A stretch of 64,000 nucleotides of DNA from Antedon bifida (GCA_963402885.1 OY727101.1:15228417-15292416); one strand, 5' to 3'; shown: positions 1 through 12,855, counted from the first letter of the stretch. Translations and numbers: made by a program. Notes: generated by a model not told the origin, from the sequence alone.

Positions 1-161
1 CTTCATGCTCTAACTTTATTGTCTGATTTGTTCAGGAATTCAATAATTTGTTGATTTACATCTCTGGAAAACACTTCTTGAATTAATCAATTTAATGGAT
101 TTTTCTTTAAAAATAATCTAGTAATATTGTTATTTTTAAATGGAATTTTTTGAAAATTAAA

Positions 162-3100
162 ATGACGTCAACAGAGACAGTACCAAATACATCAGAGGTA
201 AGACTCAGTAAGACGACTTTGAACAGCAACATTGAAGACCCTTCTCGTAACTCTGCGGTAGTGACAGCGGCGGCACACTGGAAGAGCAATCGTCTGCAAA
301 GTATCTCCCTACCTCCGAACACCAATCTTCTAAGGGCCGATAGTACCGTCAAGGAAGATGCAACTTCTGATCCATCTGATCAACAACATTCAAGAAAAAA
401 CTCAAGAACGTCCTTGATTCCTGGAAGTCTGCCTCATAATGTTGCCGCTCAAAATGGCCAAAACTTAGCCCCGTCTTCAGAGATCATTAAATACCAGATA
501 CAAGCTGCCGCCATCATTGGTCAGGGAATAAACGCACAGAATGGAGAACTTGTAGAGAATGCCAACACTCGTGTTGGAGATTCCCTTCTTTTTACAATTC
601 CATATATGGATGTTAAGCTTGCCTACATCTGCCTGTTTCTGAATATTGTAATCCCAGGACTAGGTAGGTCTTTTCCGTTTTCTTAAATGAATGTCACTAT
701 CAGACTGGTACCACTACGTCATTGGTGAAAATGTGTAATGTTTAACTGTTGATGTATACCGTATTTTATTTAATAATATTTTATTATAAATAGGCCTAAT
801 ACAAACATTAAAAAATGTATGTTCTACTAATCTACTTGGCAACGTACTTTACTAGGTAAAATAACATGAACGTAAGATCAATGAAAAACACTGTTGAATA
901 TTATTACTAAAGCTCTGTCTACATCAAACTAGTTTGACAAAAAATGTGATTTGCCCAAATATGGTAGTGATATGCCCAAATGGTAGTGATATGACATCAT
1001 CATGTCCATATATGGGCACATCACATTTTTTTTGTCACATAAAGTTTGATAGTGTAGACAGAGCTGTATATCATCACAGTTAGTAGGGTTGCAAATTACT
1101 GTTTTAGAACATATTATTATTTCCAACCATAACAATCATTCACCAAATATGGTAGTGATATACCCAAATGGTAGTGATATGACATCATCATGTCCATATA
1201 TGGGCACATCACATGAAGTAATAACAATCATTCTTTCTTTTAAAACATTGTTCCAGATATACCATTCATTGTTTATTTTCTGTTCGTAAAATATATTTCC
1301 AAAAGTAGTATTTTATTGTAGAAACATGAACATTATTTCATAATTTTTTTATTAATTGTCGACTTTAAACTAACGTTTAATTGTGGCATTTTTCTGTTGC
1401 CCAATCCAACGATACTCGTTTGTGTTAAGTAGGCTATTTGTAACGTTGTATTGTTATTCATTTCGGTTGCCATGTCGACGCTATAATAAAGACTTATTAA
1501 ACTTCTTAATAGTAATTGCATTGGATTTGCTATTTAATCTAGTGTTCATTTATGGCATTCAAGCGTAAATGATGATGATAATGAAATATCCAACCGATTT
1601 CAAATTGTTTTGGAGAAAATTTACAAAATGTCATTATCAACTTACATTATTATTACCGGTTTCATATTATAATTATCTCTATCTATCAATTTTAATCAAC
1701 GTAATATGAATCAATGATGTGACGTCATAATCATAGTCATCATCTTTGGCCATATTTCCGCAGCCATAAAAAAATTATAAACAATCAGATAATTATTTAA
1801 AAATAAAGTGCACATGACCAGACATTACCGAACAACCAAGATCCCAATCACAAAGCAACAATTTGTTCTTCAGGTCAAAGGTTACAAGTTATCGCATTCG
1901 AATGAGAGATGATTATCGGTTAATTTTTCGAGCGGAATCGGTTAAACCCCGTTTCCACAGGAACTTTATCGGTTAATTATCGGTTAATTTTTATCGCGTA
2001 ATTATCGGTTAATTTTGGTTGCGTTCCATTATCATCGTCTCTGTCATTATCATCTTGTCATTGTTACGCATCTTCAATGGTCATTAACATTTTAATATTA
2101 TAACTATCATCATCATTATTACAGTGTTATTAATAATATTTCAGGCAACTCACAATATTATCAAGTATGTTTTAAGTATATGGTTATGCAAATTGCGTCT
2201 GAACCAATATTGAGTTTAATTACATTCTAATAATATACAATTGAAATTTAGACCGTATTGCACGATCTACCATAATATTATAATGGCTGTAAGATATCGA
2301 GATATACTCACTGTATTAATAATATTCTGTGCGTAGGAATGAAAATAGGTAGAACTGATCATAATAATCATATTGATTTTATTCTGTCATTATTAGCAAT
2401 TTGTATTCTAAATTGTTCATCTACGATAAGTTCAAATAAGTAATAACAGACACGAAGAGACACGCAAAGATAACAATAATAGCAATTGAAGAGATCGTTG
2501 TCAATCATCTAATGATAAACATTAGACTTACCTTAATTTAGGCCTATTGTCCTTTTTTATTTTAGCTCACCAGTTGACGTTATTATTATTTCATTTCTTT
2601 TCATTCAGATTTGAAACAGTCCAAGAAAAAAAACAAGCATACATTTACAATAATAATATATAATCATGAAACGCCAAATAGGCCAAAATATTTATCCTTT
2701 TACTGATATTAATCCGATATAAACATGAACGTTCGATGTTTTGGTGATATGATGATGTGATACATAATGTGGCACTGTATTACAGAATTTATATTATGAC
2801 ACCGGGAAGGTCATCTTTAGCTCTGTCTACACTATCAAACTATATGTGACAACACAAATGTGATGTGTCCATATATGGACACGATGATGTCATCCACTAC
2901 CATAGTTGGGCAAATCACACCTTTTTTTGTCAAACTAGTTTGATAGTGTAGACAGGGCCTAAGAGATCAGTACTAATAATCCTCTAGATAACTGGGGTTG
3001 TACCCAATACTAAAGTAAGCTAGTTTTCACAGCTTTTTATACATTGCGTCAGGATGAATGACAACGCATTTGATTGCCAAGTTAGGTCACCTGTGCTACC

Positions 3101-3971
3101 GGGATATTCAAATTTCCTTTGATAAGTATGCTCTATATTGGAAACGATATACAGTAGAGAACACTGGCTTGAACGGCACTAAGGCTGTTAAATGATTTAA
3201 AGTACCGTAACTAGGGCTTTGGAGAGTAAATAATTGTGTTCTTCACTTAAGGTAAGCAGGCCTAACATTCTGTTGTTCTCTTAGGCACAATCTTGTCCGG
3301 GTTTAGTGTGCTCTGCTTAAGCAGCAGTACACCTCAAGATGACCGTAAGCAAGACGAAGTAATGCAACTCTGCTGTTCCAATCTCTGCGTAGGCCTGTCA
3401 CAAATGTTCACGATAACATTCTTTCTGGTTGGCTGGATATGGAGCATAACGTGGGGTGTCAATATGGTTCTTTTAGCAAGTAAGCTTTTTTTTTTGTGTC
3501 ATTTTCCATCTTTCATCATAAATCAGTAAAAGAGTGTTGGTCTCTAAAAGAGATATCATTGTTCGAACACATTACATTTCAATACCTCGCTCACCACATC
3601 GACACAGTTGATGATAAAAAAAACAAAATAAGGGAAGAAAAAGACTACATTCCCGACAAAAACCTGTTCTTTTTGTGTGTATATTATGTGTTATATTAAT
3701 TTCCATACCAATCGATAACTATATTGCACAGTCGGCCATAACAGGTTTATTACACACTCTTATGCAGTAATAATAATCATAATAAAACCATAACAAGACT
3801 GAATATATTAGAAAAGCTAAAACGTATATTCGTGAAAACGAAATTAATCAAAAGTCGACTACTAAAGTGCTAAAAATCTTTTTTTTTTCAGATCATCACA
3901 GAAAGACCCAACAAGAGAGTCGCAACCTTAGCACTACTGTATCTGTAGCTCGAGCGTTTATGAGGATGTGA
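162..3971 (+). CDS. Spec3/stum-family two-pass membrane protein, copy 1 (three exons)
   Basis: Coding exons are 162-663, 3285-3479 and 3892-3971, giving 258 aa. Donors are GTAGGT and GTAAGC; acceptors are CTCTTAG and TTTTTCAG; both introns are phase 1. The start is the first ATG in frame; the codon at 150 is TTG. Residues 1-140 are hydrophilic, Ser/Asn-rich and probably disordered. The family domain begins at IPYM (146-149) and holds two membrane segments, about 152-180 (LAYICLFLNIVIPGLG) and 201-231 (GLSQMF...GWIWSITWG). A short basic tail follows. The family is known from sea-urchin Spec3, an ectodermal protein linked to cilia, and Drosophila Stum, which is needed for proprioceptive mechanosensing. 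The role here is inferred from family only. The neighbouring gene at 5269 is a tandem paralogue with identical exon 2 and 3 lengths. Confidence 0.9.
911..1065. mobile_element. MITE family M1, full copy
   Basis: A 155-bp element that begins AGCTCTGTCTACA and ends with its complement, TGTAGACAGAGCT. Subterminal ATCAAACT / AGTTTGAT also pair. The interior has the repeated phrase 'aaatggtagtgatat' and 'gggcacatcacat'. There are no coding frames. The family recurs at 1144, 2819, 4616, 13593 and 56940. Confidence 0.85.
1144..1214. mobile_element. MITE family M1, partial copy
   Basis: It matches the middle of the copy at 911-1065 almost base for base, from 'aaatatggtagtgatat' to 'gggcacatcacat', and lacks both terminal repeats. 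It may be a local duplication of the element next door. Confidence 0.75.
2819..2960. mobile_element. MITE family M1, full copy
   Basis: It starts AGCTCTGTCTACACTATC and ends GATAGTGTAGACAGGGCCT. The interior is in the opposite orientation to the copy at 911 (atatggacacgatgatgtcat ahead of the 'ccactaccata' segment). Confidence 0.85.
3480..3891 (+). other. Intron 2 of Spec3-like copy 1
   Basis: A 412-bp intron from GTAAGC to a polypyrimidine acceptor with eleven T. Nothing recognisable is inside it. Confidence 0.75.
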
Positions 3972-4070
3972 CCACAAGAGGCTGCAATTAAGACAATTCG
4001 TGTAGAATAAGTATTTTGTGATAGGACTGTCACTTTTTTTCAGAAGTAATTTTCATATTAAAGGCCAATT

Positions 4071-4206
4071 TACACAGACGAGAATCCTTATTCCTATTAT
4101 ATGATCATTTACACAAACGCGGAGCGGACTGCCTGGTGTTTTCCGCTCAAGATAGATACAGATTTTACGTGGGACAAGCTCGCAGTTTTCAGTGTAAATT
4201 GGCTCT
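4071..4206. mobile_element. MITE family M3, full copy
   Basis: A 136-bp element with ends AGGCCAATTTACAC and GTGTAAATTGGCTC. The interior has 'gatagatacagattttacgtgggacaag', also present at 61101-61262, so this is a dispersed family. It sits about 100 bp after the stop codon of Spec3-like copy 1, perhaps inside its 3' UTR. Confidence 0.8.
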
Positions 4207-4262
4207 AACTGACTCTCATTTTATGAAGATTTAAAAATTGTATCAACTTATAGTTATAAGTA

Positions 4263-4272
4263 AATAAATAAA
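4263..4272 (+). terminator. Candidate poly(A) signals for Spec3-like copy 1
   Basis: Two overlapping AATAAA hexamers about 290 bp after the stop codon, followed by T-rich sequence. In such AT-rich DNA this could be chance. Confidence 0.35.
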
Positions 4273-4615
4273 CATATATTAGTTTACGAATTTAGAGATG
4301 TTTACTATAATATAATCATAGAGAAATCTAACTTATTATTAAATAAAATTTAATGATAAAAAAGATCGAAGTTGTTTTTGGAACCATTCTTAAAATAACA
4401 AGCACCAAAGGGTGACAGGAAATACTTAATAATTAGTTACTAAGGCTGAAAAGCCTAAAGGCTAGGCTCCACCTAGTTCCTGAAAATGTTCCACTATGAT
4501 TCCGAAACGTCAATCCTTTTTGTCATTAAATTTTATTTTAAAGATAAATTAGTTTAGGTACAATAATTATTACTAGCCGATTTGTACACATGGCAAATAA
4601 TTTCACATATCTTAA

Positions 4616-4734
4616 AGCTCCACACTATCAAACTATGTGTGATATGCCCACATATTGTAGTGGTATTACATCATCGTATACATATGGGTATCACATTTTG
4701 TTGTCATATAAAGTGTGATAGTGTAGACAGACCT
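4616..4734. mobile_element. MITE family M1, shorter copy
   Basis: It has 'cacactatcaaactatgtgtg' at the left and 'aaagtgtgatagtgtagacag' at the right, with the shared 'gatatgcccacata...gtagtggtat' core. It is about 120 bp because of internal deletions. Confidence 0.8.
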
Positions 4735-4991
4735 TAACATCCAAACGCTACATACTGTGATGGCAATGTGGAGAATCGGATGAGTATAGTAAACAAAAGT
4801 TTGAAACAACGAGTAGGTTCTGATGATTGCACGTGATTTTGAGGAAGATTGTAAGTGGTTGAATGCGCGGGTCAAAGTTCGTCACGTAGCGTCAATTAAG
4901 ACCTTGGGGATAGAATATATATTTTAAAAAGCGTAACAAATACAAAATCGACGTATAAGAAGTAAGATTATTGACCAAACCTATTCAAAAG

Positions 4992-5000
4992 TATATAAAT
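4992..5000 (+). promoter_or_regulatory. Possible TATA box upstream of Spec3-like copy 2
   Basis: TATATAAAT lies about 270 bp before the ATG at 5269. Position is compatible with a short 5' UTR, but AT-rich background makes this weak. Confidence 0.2.
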
Positions 5001-5268
5001 ATGTAAATACGGACAATTGAAAATCGAAAGTCACTTAACGAATCATGAAGTATTGTTGCACAATGTAGTCGTTAAGAAAACAATGCAATTGTGCAAATGA
5101 TAACCAATCGATGGAGGTAAATAAATACAGCTTTCAAACATACAAGTTTGTGAGACACTACTTAACACCTTTACTGCATAATTGTGAATAAAATAAATTC
5201 GTTATTGTTGGATAGGCTAATTACGTTGTACGAGTACTAAATTGATACGTTAAAAAGAATGCAATGGT

Positions 5269-7739
5269 ATGTTTAGTAATCGTGGTAGAAGATCCTCAAT
5301 CGTAGAACCAATGATGGAAGCTGAGGTGGTGGTTAAAGAATTCCAGATAGATGAGTCTATAAAGTATAACGATGCAGTTGTGGAGGCTTTTACGGTGTGG
5401 CGAACGAAGACTGAAGCGAATAAGAAAATTGCTAATAATAAGAAAAGCATTTGGAATCGGATAGCTGGAAGTTTCAAGAAGAGCAATGACAACCGAGAAG
5501 AACGGGATTTCATGGCAAAACAAATGGAACTATCTGTAATCTACGCAACAATTTGGGAAAATGACTCTCTATTATCGACTATACCTTACATGCCACTTAA
5601 GCTCGCCTTTGTCTGTGCATTTTTAAACATAATTTTACCTGGGACTGGTAAGTTTATTCTAGATTATAGGGTTGATGGTGTATAGATGCGTACGATGCAT
5701 ATGTTTTCTCTTTTGTATAATACATTTATTTATTCTAGAATACTAGATATTGTTAATACATTAAAATGAATGATCTTCAAACTTTATATATTTTTAACTG
5801 AAACTGCAAACAGCGACAAGGAATAATGCTTGTTAGCCGGATTAAAACGTTATTGTATGATATAATAATAATATTTATTCGGCATCATCAAGCACAATCT
5901 TGCCGCCAGGAGCAAGCAATAGAATTAACTGATCTTGCTCTCCAACGAAATACAACAATAATTTATAAATAAAGTTAGCAAGTTAGTTAAAATGACATAA
6001 AAACAATACATAAACTAAATATAGGCCTACAAAATATTATACATGACTTACATTAAAAACGAAAATACAAATTAGGCCTAAAAGGGCATATTGTCAAAGT
6101 TAGTATGATGAAATCAGGTGATCAAAATTTGAGCTTTGAAGTTGGTGACCAAAGTGCAATTTTTAATATCTTCTGGGAACATTTTTCCATAGTCTAGGGA
6201 AAATTACAAAAGAGGAGTTTAGATAATATAGATAGGCAAAACATTGACCGTCTGCTAAATCTATAAGTTTAGCATTTATGTTATGCTGTAGGCCTACTTT
6301 TAGTGTATAAATGTACCTTTGAAAGTATTTTTCTCCAGATGAAATACCGTACTAAGTAATTTTTAGGGATAAAAATATCCATGTTATTAATTGTAATATG
6401 CAGGTGATTATTTATGTTTCCTTAGAAATCACAAAATCTCCGGTTTTCAGATAAGGAAGTTGTATATCTAAATATCTTGTTTTTATTTCAACATTTAATC
6501 CGATCTAATTTTTATTCATAACAACTTGTTTTTCTATTCAGGAACGTTGATTGGCGCTGTGAGTATATTTGTATGCAGTAATCCACAAGGCTTGTCAAAA
6601 CGTGATCCTGATGTTCTACAGGAGGCCTTTATAAGCAACGTGTGTGTTGGCTTATCGCAAATGTTCACAATCACGTTTCTTCTTGTCGGCTGGATATGGA
6701 GTATCGTATGGGGTATCAATATGATACTAGTCTCCCGTAAGTGGCAATTGTTTCCATCGTTATTTCCATCACATTACTATTTCACCCTTCTCTTATTACT
6801 ATTTCACCCTTCTCTTATTACTATTTCACCCATTTCTAATTACTATTTCACCCTTCTCTTATTACTATTTCACCCTTTTCTTATTACTGTTTCACCCTTC
6901 TCTTATTACTATTTCACCCTTTTCTTATTACTATTTCACCCTTTTCTTATTACTATTTCACCCTTCTCTTATTACTATTTCACCCTTTTCTTATTACTAT
7001 TTCACCCTTCTCTTATTACTATTTAACCTTTCTCTTATTACTATTTCACCCTTCTCTTATTACTATTTCACCGTTCTCTTATTACTATATCACCCTTATC
7101 TTATTACTATTTCACCCTTCTCTTATTACTATTTCACATTTCTCTTATTACTATTTCACCCTTCTCTTATTACTATTTCACCCTTCTCTTATTACTGTTT
7201 CACGCTTCTCTTATTACTATTTCACCCTTTTCTTATTACTATTTCATCCTTTTCTTATTACTATTTCACCCTTTTCTTATCATTATTTCACCCTTTTCTT
7301 ATTACTATTTCACCCTTTTCTTATTACTATTTCACCCTTATCTTATTACTATTTCACCGTTCTCTTATTACTATTTCACCCTTCTCATTACTATTTCACC
7401 CTTCTCTTATTACTATTTCACCCTTTTCTTATTACTATTTCACCGTTCTCTTATTACTATTTCACCCTTCTCTTATTACTATTTCAACCTTTTCTTATTA
7501 CCATATTCACCTTCTCTTATTACTATATTCACCTTCTCTTATTACTATTTCAACCTTTTCTTATTACTATATTCACCTTCTCTTATTACTATTTCACACG
7601 TTATGGCGACAACAGAAACGACTGAATTACATATTTTCTTTTCCATCTTTTTTTTTCAGAACACCACAATAGTCTTGTTGATAGAGAAATACATCGAATC
7701 AAAGCGTTATCATTGACAACCAAGTTGTTTGGTGTTTAA
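5269..7739 (+). CDS. Spec3/stum-family two-pass membrane protein, copy 2 (three exons)
   Basis: Coding exons are 5269-5647, 6542-6736 and 7660-7739, giving 217 aa. Donors are GTAAGT (both); acceptors are CTATTCAG and TTTTTCAG; both introns are phase 1. The start is ATG at 5269 (MFSNRGRR...). The N-terminal 100 residues are charged and do not align by eye with copy 1. From IPYM (105-108) onward the domain matches copy 1: segment 1 about 110-138 (LKLAFVCAFLNIILPG), then a Cys-containing loop, and segment 2 about 160-190 (GLSQMFTITFLLVGWIWS). The C-terminal tail starts QHHNS, next to NHHRK in copy 1. Exons 2 and 3 are exactly 195 and 80 nt, as in copy 1, so the pair arose by tandem duplication. 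The function is as inferred for copy 1. Intron 2 is largely a 22-bp minisatellite. Confidence 0.9.
5648..6541 (+). other. Intron 1 of Spec3-like copy 2
   Basis: An 894-bp AT-rich intron. Several TAGGCCTA octamers are present (about 6024, 6073 and 6291). No element or exon is recognised. Confidence 0.65.
6772..7597. repeat. 22-bp minisatellite in intron 2 of Spec3-like copy 2
   Basis: About 37 head-to-tail units of a 22-bp motif (cccttctcttattactattt plus ca) with single-base variants (CCCTTT, ACCGTT, ACATTT). The last units switch to a TATTCACC form. The array fills most of the 923-bp intron and ends about 60 bp before the acceptor. The strand is strongly pyrimidine-rich. Confidence 0.95.
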
Positions 7740-8929
7740 GACTTATAGCCTAGCTATAATGACATTGCCTCGACAATAAGATCATATAAAGCAGCTTAAA
7801 GCTGATGGTTACAGAGAAAAAAAACTATTTATTATGTACCATAATTAATATGGAATTATAGTAAAATATAAAAAAGGCACCAAAGAGATTTTAGTAGAAT
7901 AACTCCTTCTTGGCACCAACAGCCATAATATGTTATAGGACTATTATTAGCAAATCTCTTTATATCACACTCATCTTCCCTAGATTTCGTAACCAATTGC
8001 AGGATCTTTTATTGTAGACAAATCATTTTTTGGACGAGCCGATGAGATTTACTGCCCAAATTTACTGCGAAGGGCAGAGCAGAATGGGATACAATCTCTC
8101 TTCCTGATTGGGTGCCAATTTTCACGGATAATAGAAATTCAAACAGTCATTATCGATTTATGTTTTCATTATCGATTATTCACGAATTTAAATCTGTTTA
8201 CAATGTACATTATTTACTTTTAGCGTTGTTTAAAGATGTACATAATGATAAATAACACAACGCTTTATATTTGCGCGAATAGATTAGCTAAGTGGAAAGG
8301 TTTTTATCTATATATAGACCTATTTAATTATAGTAATTAAGCCTAGCCCATGGCCTACTGTATATCTTGTTAATTACACCTATTTAATACGATGGGCACT
8401 TATTACCAATAGGCTGTTTGAATCCTTTACACGTATTCTTTCATTATTATCGTAAGACATTGATATAGAATTTTTGATTAAGAAATTGATTAATGTTCCT
8501 TGGCAACGTCTTTCTAGTGACATAAGTATTAGAGAGGGCAGCATTTAAATAATTTTCCGAGATCAACCAATGAAGACTGACGCTCTCAGCGGCTATATTG
8601 GAGCGTATACAGTGTTTGAAACAACAAGATAGAGGACGACATTTATTTACAGAATATTATTCATTTATATTCAGAATATAAACGGTCAGGTCTATACTCG
8701 ATTGGAAATCAGTTACTATATTAACCGCCGCCCAAATCAATATTATTTTATGCCATGGCGACAGCATACTTCTTATGCGGATAACATAATTATAGTTGGT
8801 GTCGATATAAAATTGATGGTCAAAAGGAACGAAATTTTATATGAATTTGCAGTTTTGTTTGTAAATTAATCACTCCGTAAACAGTGTTTAAAACACTACA
8901 CCGTCTTAGCGCAATGATGTTTCTCTCCG

Positions 8930-9045
8930 TGGTCCTCTTCTCAGGGACTTAGGCCCCAGAACCCTGTATAACTTGAGTGTCTTGCAATTATCGGGTTGCA
9001 TGCTACTCCACCATATAGACTTTCCCCATGCCTGATTGGCATATG
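8930..9045 (-). repeat. Possible tRNA-derived SINE fragment
   Basis: Read on the minus strand, a TGGTGGAGTAGCATGC stretch (A-box-like) is followed about 40 nt later by AGGGTTCTGGGGCC (degenerate B box, GGTTCGANNCC). This spacing fits a tRNA-derived SINE head, but the body is unclear. Confidence 0.35.
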
Positions 9046-9085
9046 CTAGTCAGTCGACAGTCTAGTAAATAGGCCTATAGGCCTA

Positions 9086-9637
9086 CAGTTTAGAACCTAG
9101 GCTAACTCCGCCAAATGTAACGCTTATTCGCCAATGGCAGTAATCCACGTAAGTGCTATAAATTGCTCATTATGGATAATGTCTAACGAGAAATGTTTTA
9201 TATTAATTGATATTTGAACTTCATTTGTCTGACCTACATTCATGCCACATTCTCGACTGTTCTAAAAACAATGGTGATCATAAGGACGTTAAGTCGTACT
9301 TGGTCTCGCTCGTAAATATTATGGTATATGGTGGGCTACACTTTTAATCATTTCAATAATTAAGTCGAAATAGGCCTATACAGTTTAGAACCTAGGCTAA
9401 CTCCGCCAAATGTAACGCTTATTCGCCAATGGCAGTAATCCGCATAAGTGCTATAAATTGCTCATTATGGATAATGTCTAACGAGAAATGTTTTATATTA
9501 ATTGATATTTGAACTCCATTTGTCTGACCTACATTCATGCCACATTCTCTGTTCTAAAAACAATGGTGATCATAAGGACGTTAAGTCGTACTTGGTCTCG
9601 CTCGTAAATATTATGGTATATGGTGGGCTACACTTTT
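9086..9637 (+). repeat. Direct duplication of a ~260-bp segment
   Basis: Positions 9086-9345 and 9381-9637 are near-identical (about 97% by eye). They start 'cagtttagaacctaggc' and end 'ggtgggctacactttt', separated by a 35-bp spacer. A 3-bp indel at 'ctcgactgttc'/'ctctgttc' and a few substitutions distinguish them. A TAGGCCTATA motif precedes both copies, which suggests unequal exchange at that motif. Confidence 0.9.
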
Positions 9638-11220
9638 CGAAAAATATAGAAGATATCGATTCCCTGTGTCTTTTATCAAACAACGTGGTTGCCATGGGTC
9701 AGTAGAGGAACAATTGAATTTCATTTCAGTAAACGCCAAGAGACCATTATTTACATTTGTGTTGTAGAATTTCCCTAAATTCAAAATAGATTGATTTATT
9801 CAAATCACAACAATAATAACAGTGCTTGTTTGTTGTATCGAACAGAGATTATACCCCCTGCGCAAAAAATATTTGCAATGAATGAGGCAACAACTGATGG
9901 GTTTTGTTTAGTTACAGAATAGTCTCGAATGAATGTGCTATAAAAACCATGAACAATTACGGTACCAAATACAAGCACGCTACAACCACGCTCCCATCCA
10001 CATTTGCGTGAATAATAAATTATACAAGTAATTGTTTTCTTGATTTCTTTCCTTTCATATTATATACATCCGTACATAGTAACATACAACAAAACAAAAC
10101 AGACAATGTACCAGAAAGAAATTCGGACCCATAAAAAGTGTCCCTTTTATAATAGGGACATCCCTAAAATATGACCGTATTGTTAAAACATTTCCCCTCA
10201 TTCGTTTTACTATGGACAATGTTTCCAAAGGTGTCCCAACGGAGTTATTCTGTAATTATTCTAAACAAAAGATTTTAAATTAGTCAAAGGAATGGGTTTT
10301 AAGGAGTATTGCCGATATATTCCTTGCTTGAAACCATAATAATGATTTATATCATAGTTGATTGATCGAATTGTCATTTCACCCTTTTGAACGTTATGTA
10401 CAGTGTTGACATTTTGTGGGTTTAAAGATAATCTATAGGTGTAAAACATAGTGTTGAGTCATTGTGATATTCTTATTCTTATAATTAAATGTTTTATTAA
10501 AACAGTATTATAAATAACATATATATAGAATCCCTTATGTCATTAATATCTTATTCCCTGCGCCTGTTTCATTATCGTAGTCAAAATCCTAACAGGAATT
10601 TATCGACCTGTGGTCTGTGTGTCTAAGGACATACAGTTTATAATCAATAACAATGTTAATAAATACTATAATGATGATACAGACGTCCTATAGAATGTTG
10701 GACGTGCCTAATATGATCTTTAATTTGGTTCATAGAGTAATTCGGCAAGTTCAAAAAAGTAAATAATTTCATTTGTTGTTCATTATATTAAAAATGTGAC
10801 CTTCGTATTTCTGTTTACGTAATAATAATTATTGTTATCATATCACTTATTAAACCCAATTAGTTGTCTGGTAAATTTACGCAAACATAATTGATTGTCG
10901 GATTAACATGGCGGAGTTCATTATTCAGATAATAATCATGGTATCAGTTTCGTAATTATTTTTTAAAGGATAATTATGTAATACTATTATGATATATCCA
11001 TTATTACAAGAAAAATAATAATAATTTTGATAAATAATGTAGAATCTCAACATCACTCCCACAACATACCGCAACATCTACGCAGCACCTCGAATCACCC
11101 CCATAACATTATCCTCACAGCACCCCATAGTACACCCAACCCACAGCACCCCCCCCCCCCACATAGTATCCCACCACCATCCCCACATAATCCCCACAGC
11201 TTCCTCACCATACCCTAAAA

Positions 11221-12191
11221 CAGGCCCGTAGCCAGGAGGGGTTAGAATTTGTTAACCGACAAACCAGCAGGGGACTCAAAATTCACCTTTTTCCCACCAT
11301 GGTTGAGATTACGATGAGCGACATTTAAAATAATATGGCACCTCCAGATGCTCGGAAATTGCACTCTCATATAACATTTTTTGGGAGTCTGCAATGTTAT
11401 GTTGATCGGTAACGCATTCGTCGTGGCGTTTGTGACGGAAATGTTGTCTACTATTATTCATAAATAATGGTTTATTGTACAATATTCAATTAAAGATATA
11501 CATCAACACATCTGTTGCATTTCATGAATTAATGATTTTATTCATTAATTTAAAAAAAAGATTAAATTGAAATTCAAATTAATTAGTTATTATACAGCAC
11601 TTTATCAATTTTTATTTGAAATTTGAATCAACATTTTATTATATATTAATAAACAACAACCATACAGTACAGAATACAGCAAAAATCCCAACGCATTCAA
11701 CATTGTGGTTGTATTGTGTTTGCGTTGAACGGCTTTTAAGAAATAATAAGAGAGAGTTGAATGTGATGAACCTGTTGACCTAGTCTGGGTTCCAGACGGA
11801 GTTTTGGCTCAATATATTAGTAAAAAGATAAATATTTTGGCACATATGGCGTTTTATACGTATACTACTTGAGCTTGTAAACATCGAAAAGACTGACTAT
11901 CATTGGTCTGGGGGCAAGACAAGAACATTTTTAGAATAAGAACATTTTAACTTCAAGTTCAGGCTTTGAATTATAATATTGTATTATAAGGCCTAAATGT
12001 TAAAACGACCTATAATTTAGTACAAACATTTGTGATTTAAATTAAGTATCTATTTATATAATTTATTTATTTCTTTTGATTTTGTTTTTATTTTTATTTT
12101 CTCTTGGCTAAGCGGAGCCGGTTTTAGCAAACGGTGGGCTTCGTTCAAACACCCCCCCCCCCCCACCCCCCGACCCATGGCTACGGGTCTG
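11221..12191. mobile_element. Non-autonomous DNA transposon, possibly hAT-like
   Basis: The left end CAGGCCCGTAGCCAGGAGGG and right end TGGCTACGGGTCTG are imperfect inverted repeats, with TAAAA directly outside both. Ends of the type CAG...CGTAGCCAGG next to G-runs are common in hAT-class elements. The 970-bp interior has no long frame. An internal piece (about 11830-11870, 'gataaatattttgg...gttttatacgtatac') recurs at about 22488-22525. Confidence 0.5.
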
Positions 12192-12855
12192 TAAAACAAG
12201 GTTGTTTACTGTACTTGATGGTCAAGCTCACTCCGTAGTATCTGAAAGTTAATCAAAAGTATCCGACAACATTATAATATAAGACAAAACCATGTTACAT
12301 TTAACACACATAAAGTTCATGAACATATTTACACTCTATTTTGAATGTTTACCCAAGCGACACAATATGTTTCTACTTGATACGAATATGTTTAATATTT
12401 TATGATTTCCTACAAGGAAACCGTAATTGTATGAGCAACATTAGCATAAGACGCACTGTGACAATTGAGTCGCATTGTATCCGTCAGCTCAAACTTTGTT
12501 TGCCAACGGACATGTTCTATTTATAGACAATTCCCATAGGAGCTGTTAATATTAATTAGAGGATGATTATAAAATATTGCTTTTAAAATCATAACTTAAA
12601 TTATTTGGTTTTATTATTAGTATGTATGATTCCTTCATGTATCAAATTTAAAAGAAAGTGTTAAATTGAAGCATTTTAAATAGATTGGCAATTTTAATCT
12701 TACAAGGAAACATAATTACGATATTTAGAAAATTGTCAATATAATGATACCAGTAAGTCAATTGAAAAAGGCTGCTGGTTTACCGACAGTCAAGCAAACA
12801 AAATCCAAAGAGTTTAAAATGAAGGTTTAAACACTGTGCATAAGTGAACGGCCCT

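Larger units (their letters stand above)
664..3284 (+). other. Intron 1 of Spec3-like copy 1
   Basis: A 2.6 kb AT-rich intron. It holds three copies of the AGCTCTGTCTACA MITE (911-1065, 1144-1214 partial, 2819-2960) and a short GGTTAATT-rich patch at 1915-2020 in which 'atcggttaat' recurs four times. I see no coding exon in it. Confidence 0.7.
3972..5268. other. Intergenic segment between the two Spec3-like genes
   Basis: About 1.3 kb. It holds the 3' end of copy 1 with candidate poly(A) signals at 4263-4272, an M3 element at 4071-4206, an M1 element at 4616-4734, and presumably the promoter and 5' UTR of copy 2. Confidence 0.6.

Noticed and set aside
6737-7026. Extension of Spec3-like copy 2 exon 2 into a Phe/Leu-rich repeat protein
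   Set aside because: A GTAAGT donor at 6737 matches the donor position in copy 1, and the extension is 22-bp minisatellite.
9502-9705. Open frame in the 9 kb region
   Set aside because: Half of it is the 260-bp direct duplication, whose other copy is broken by a 3-bp change. No family resemblance.
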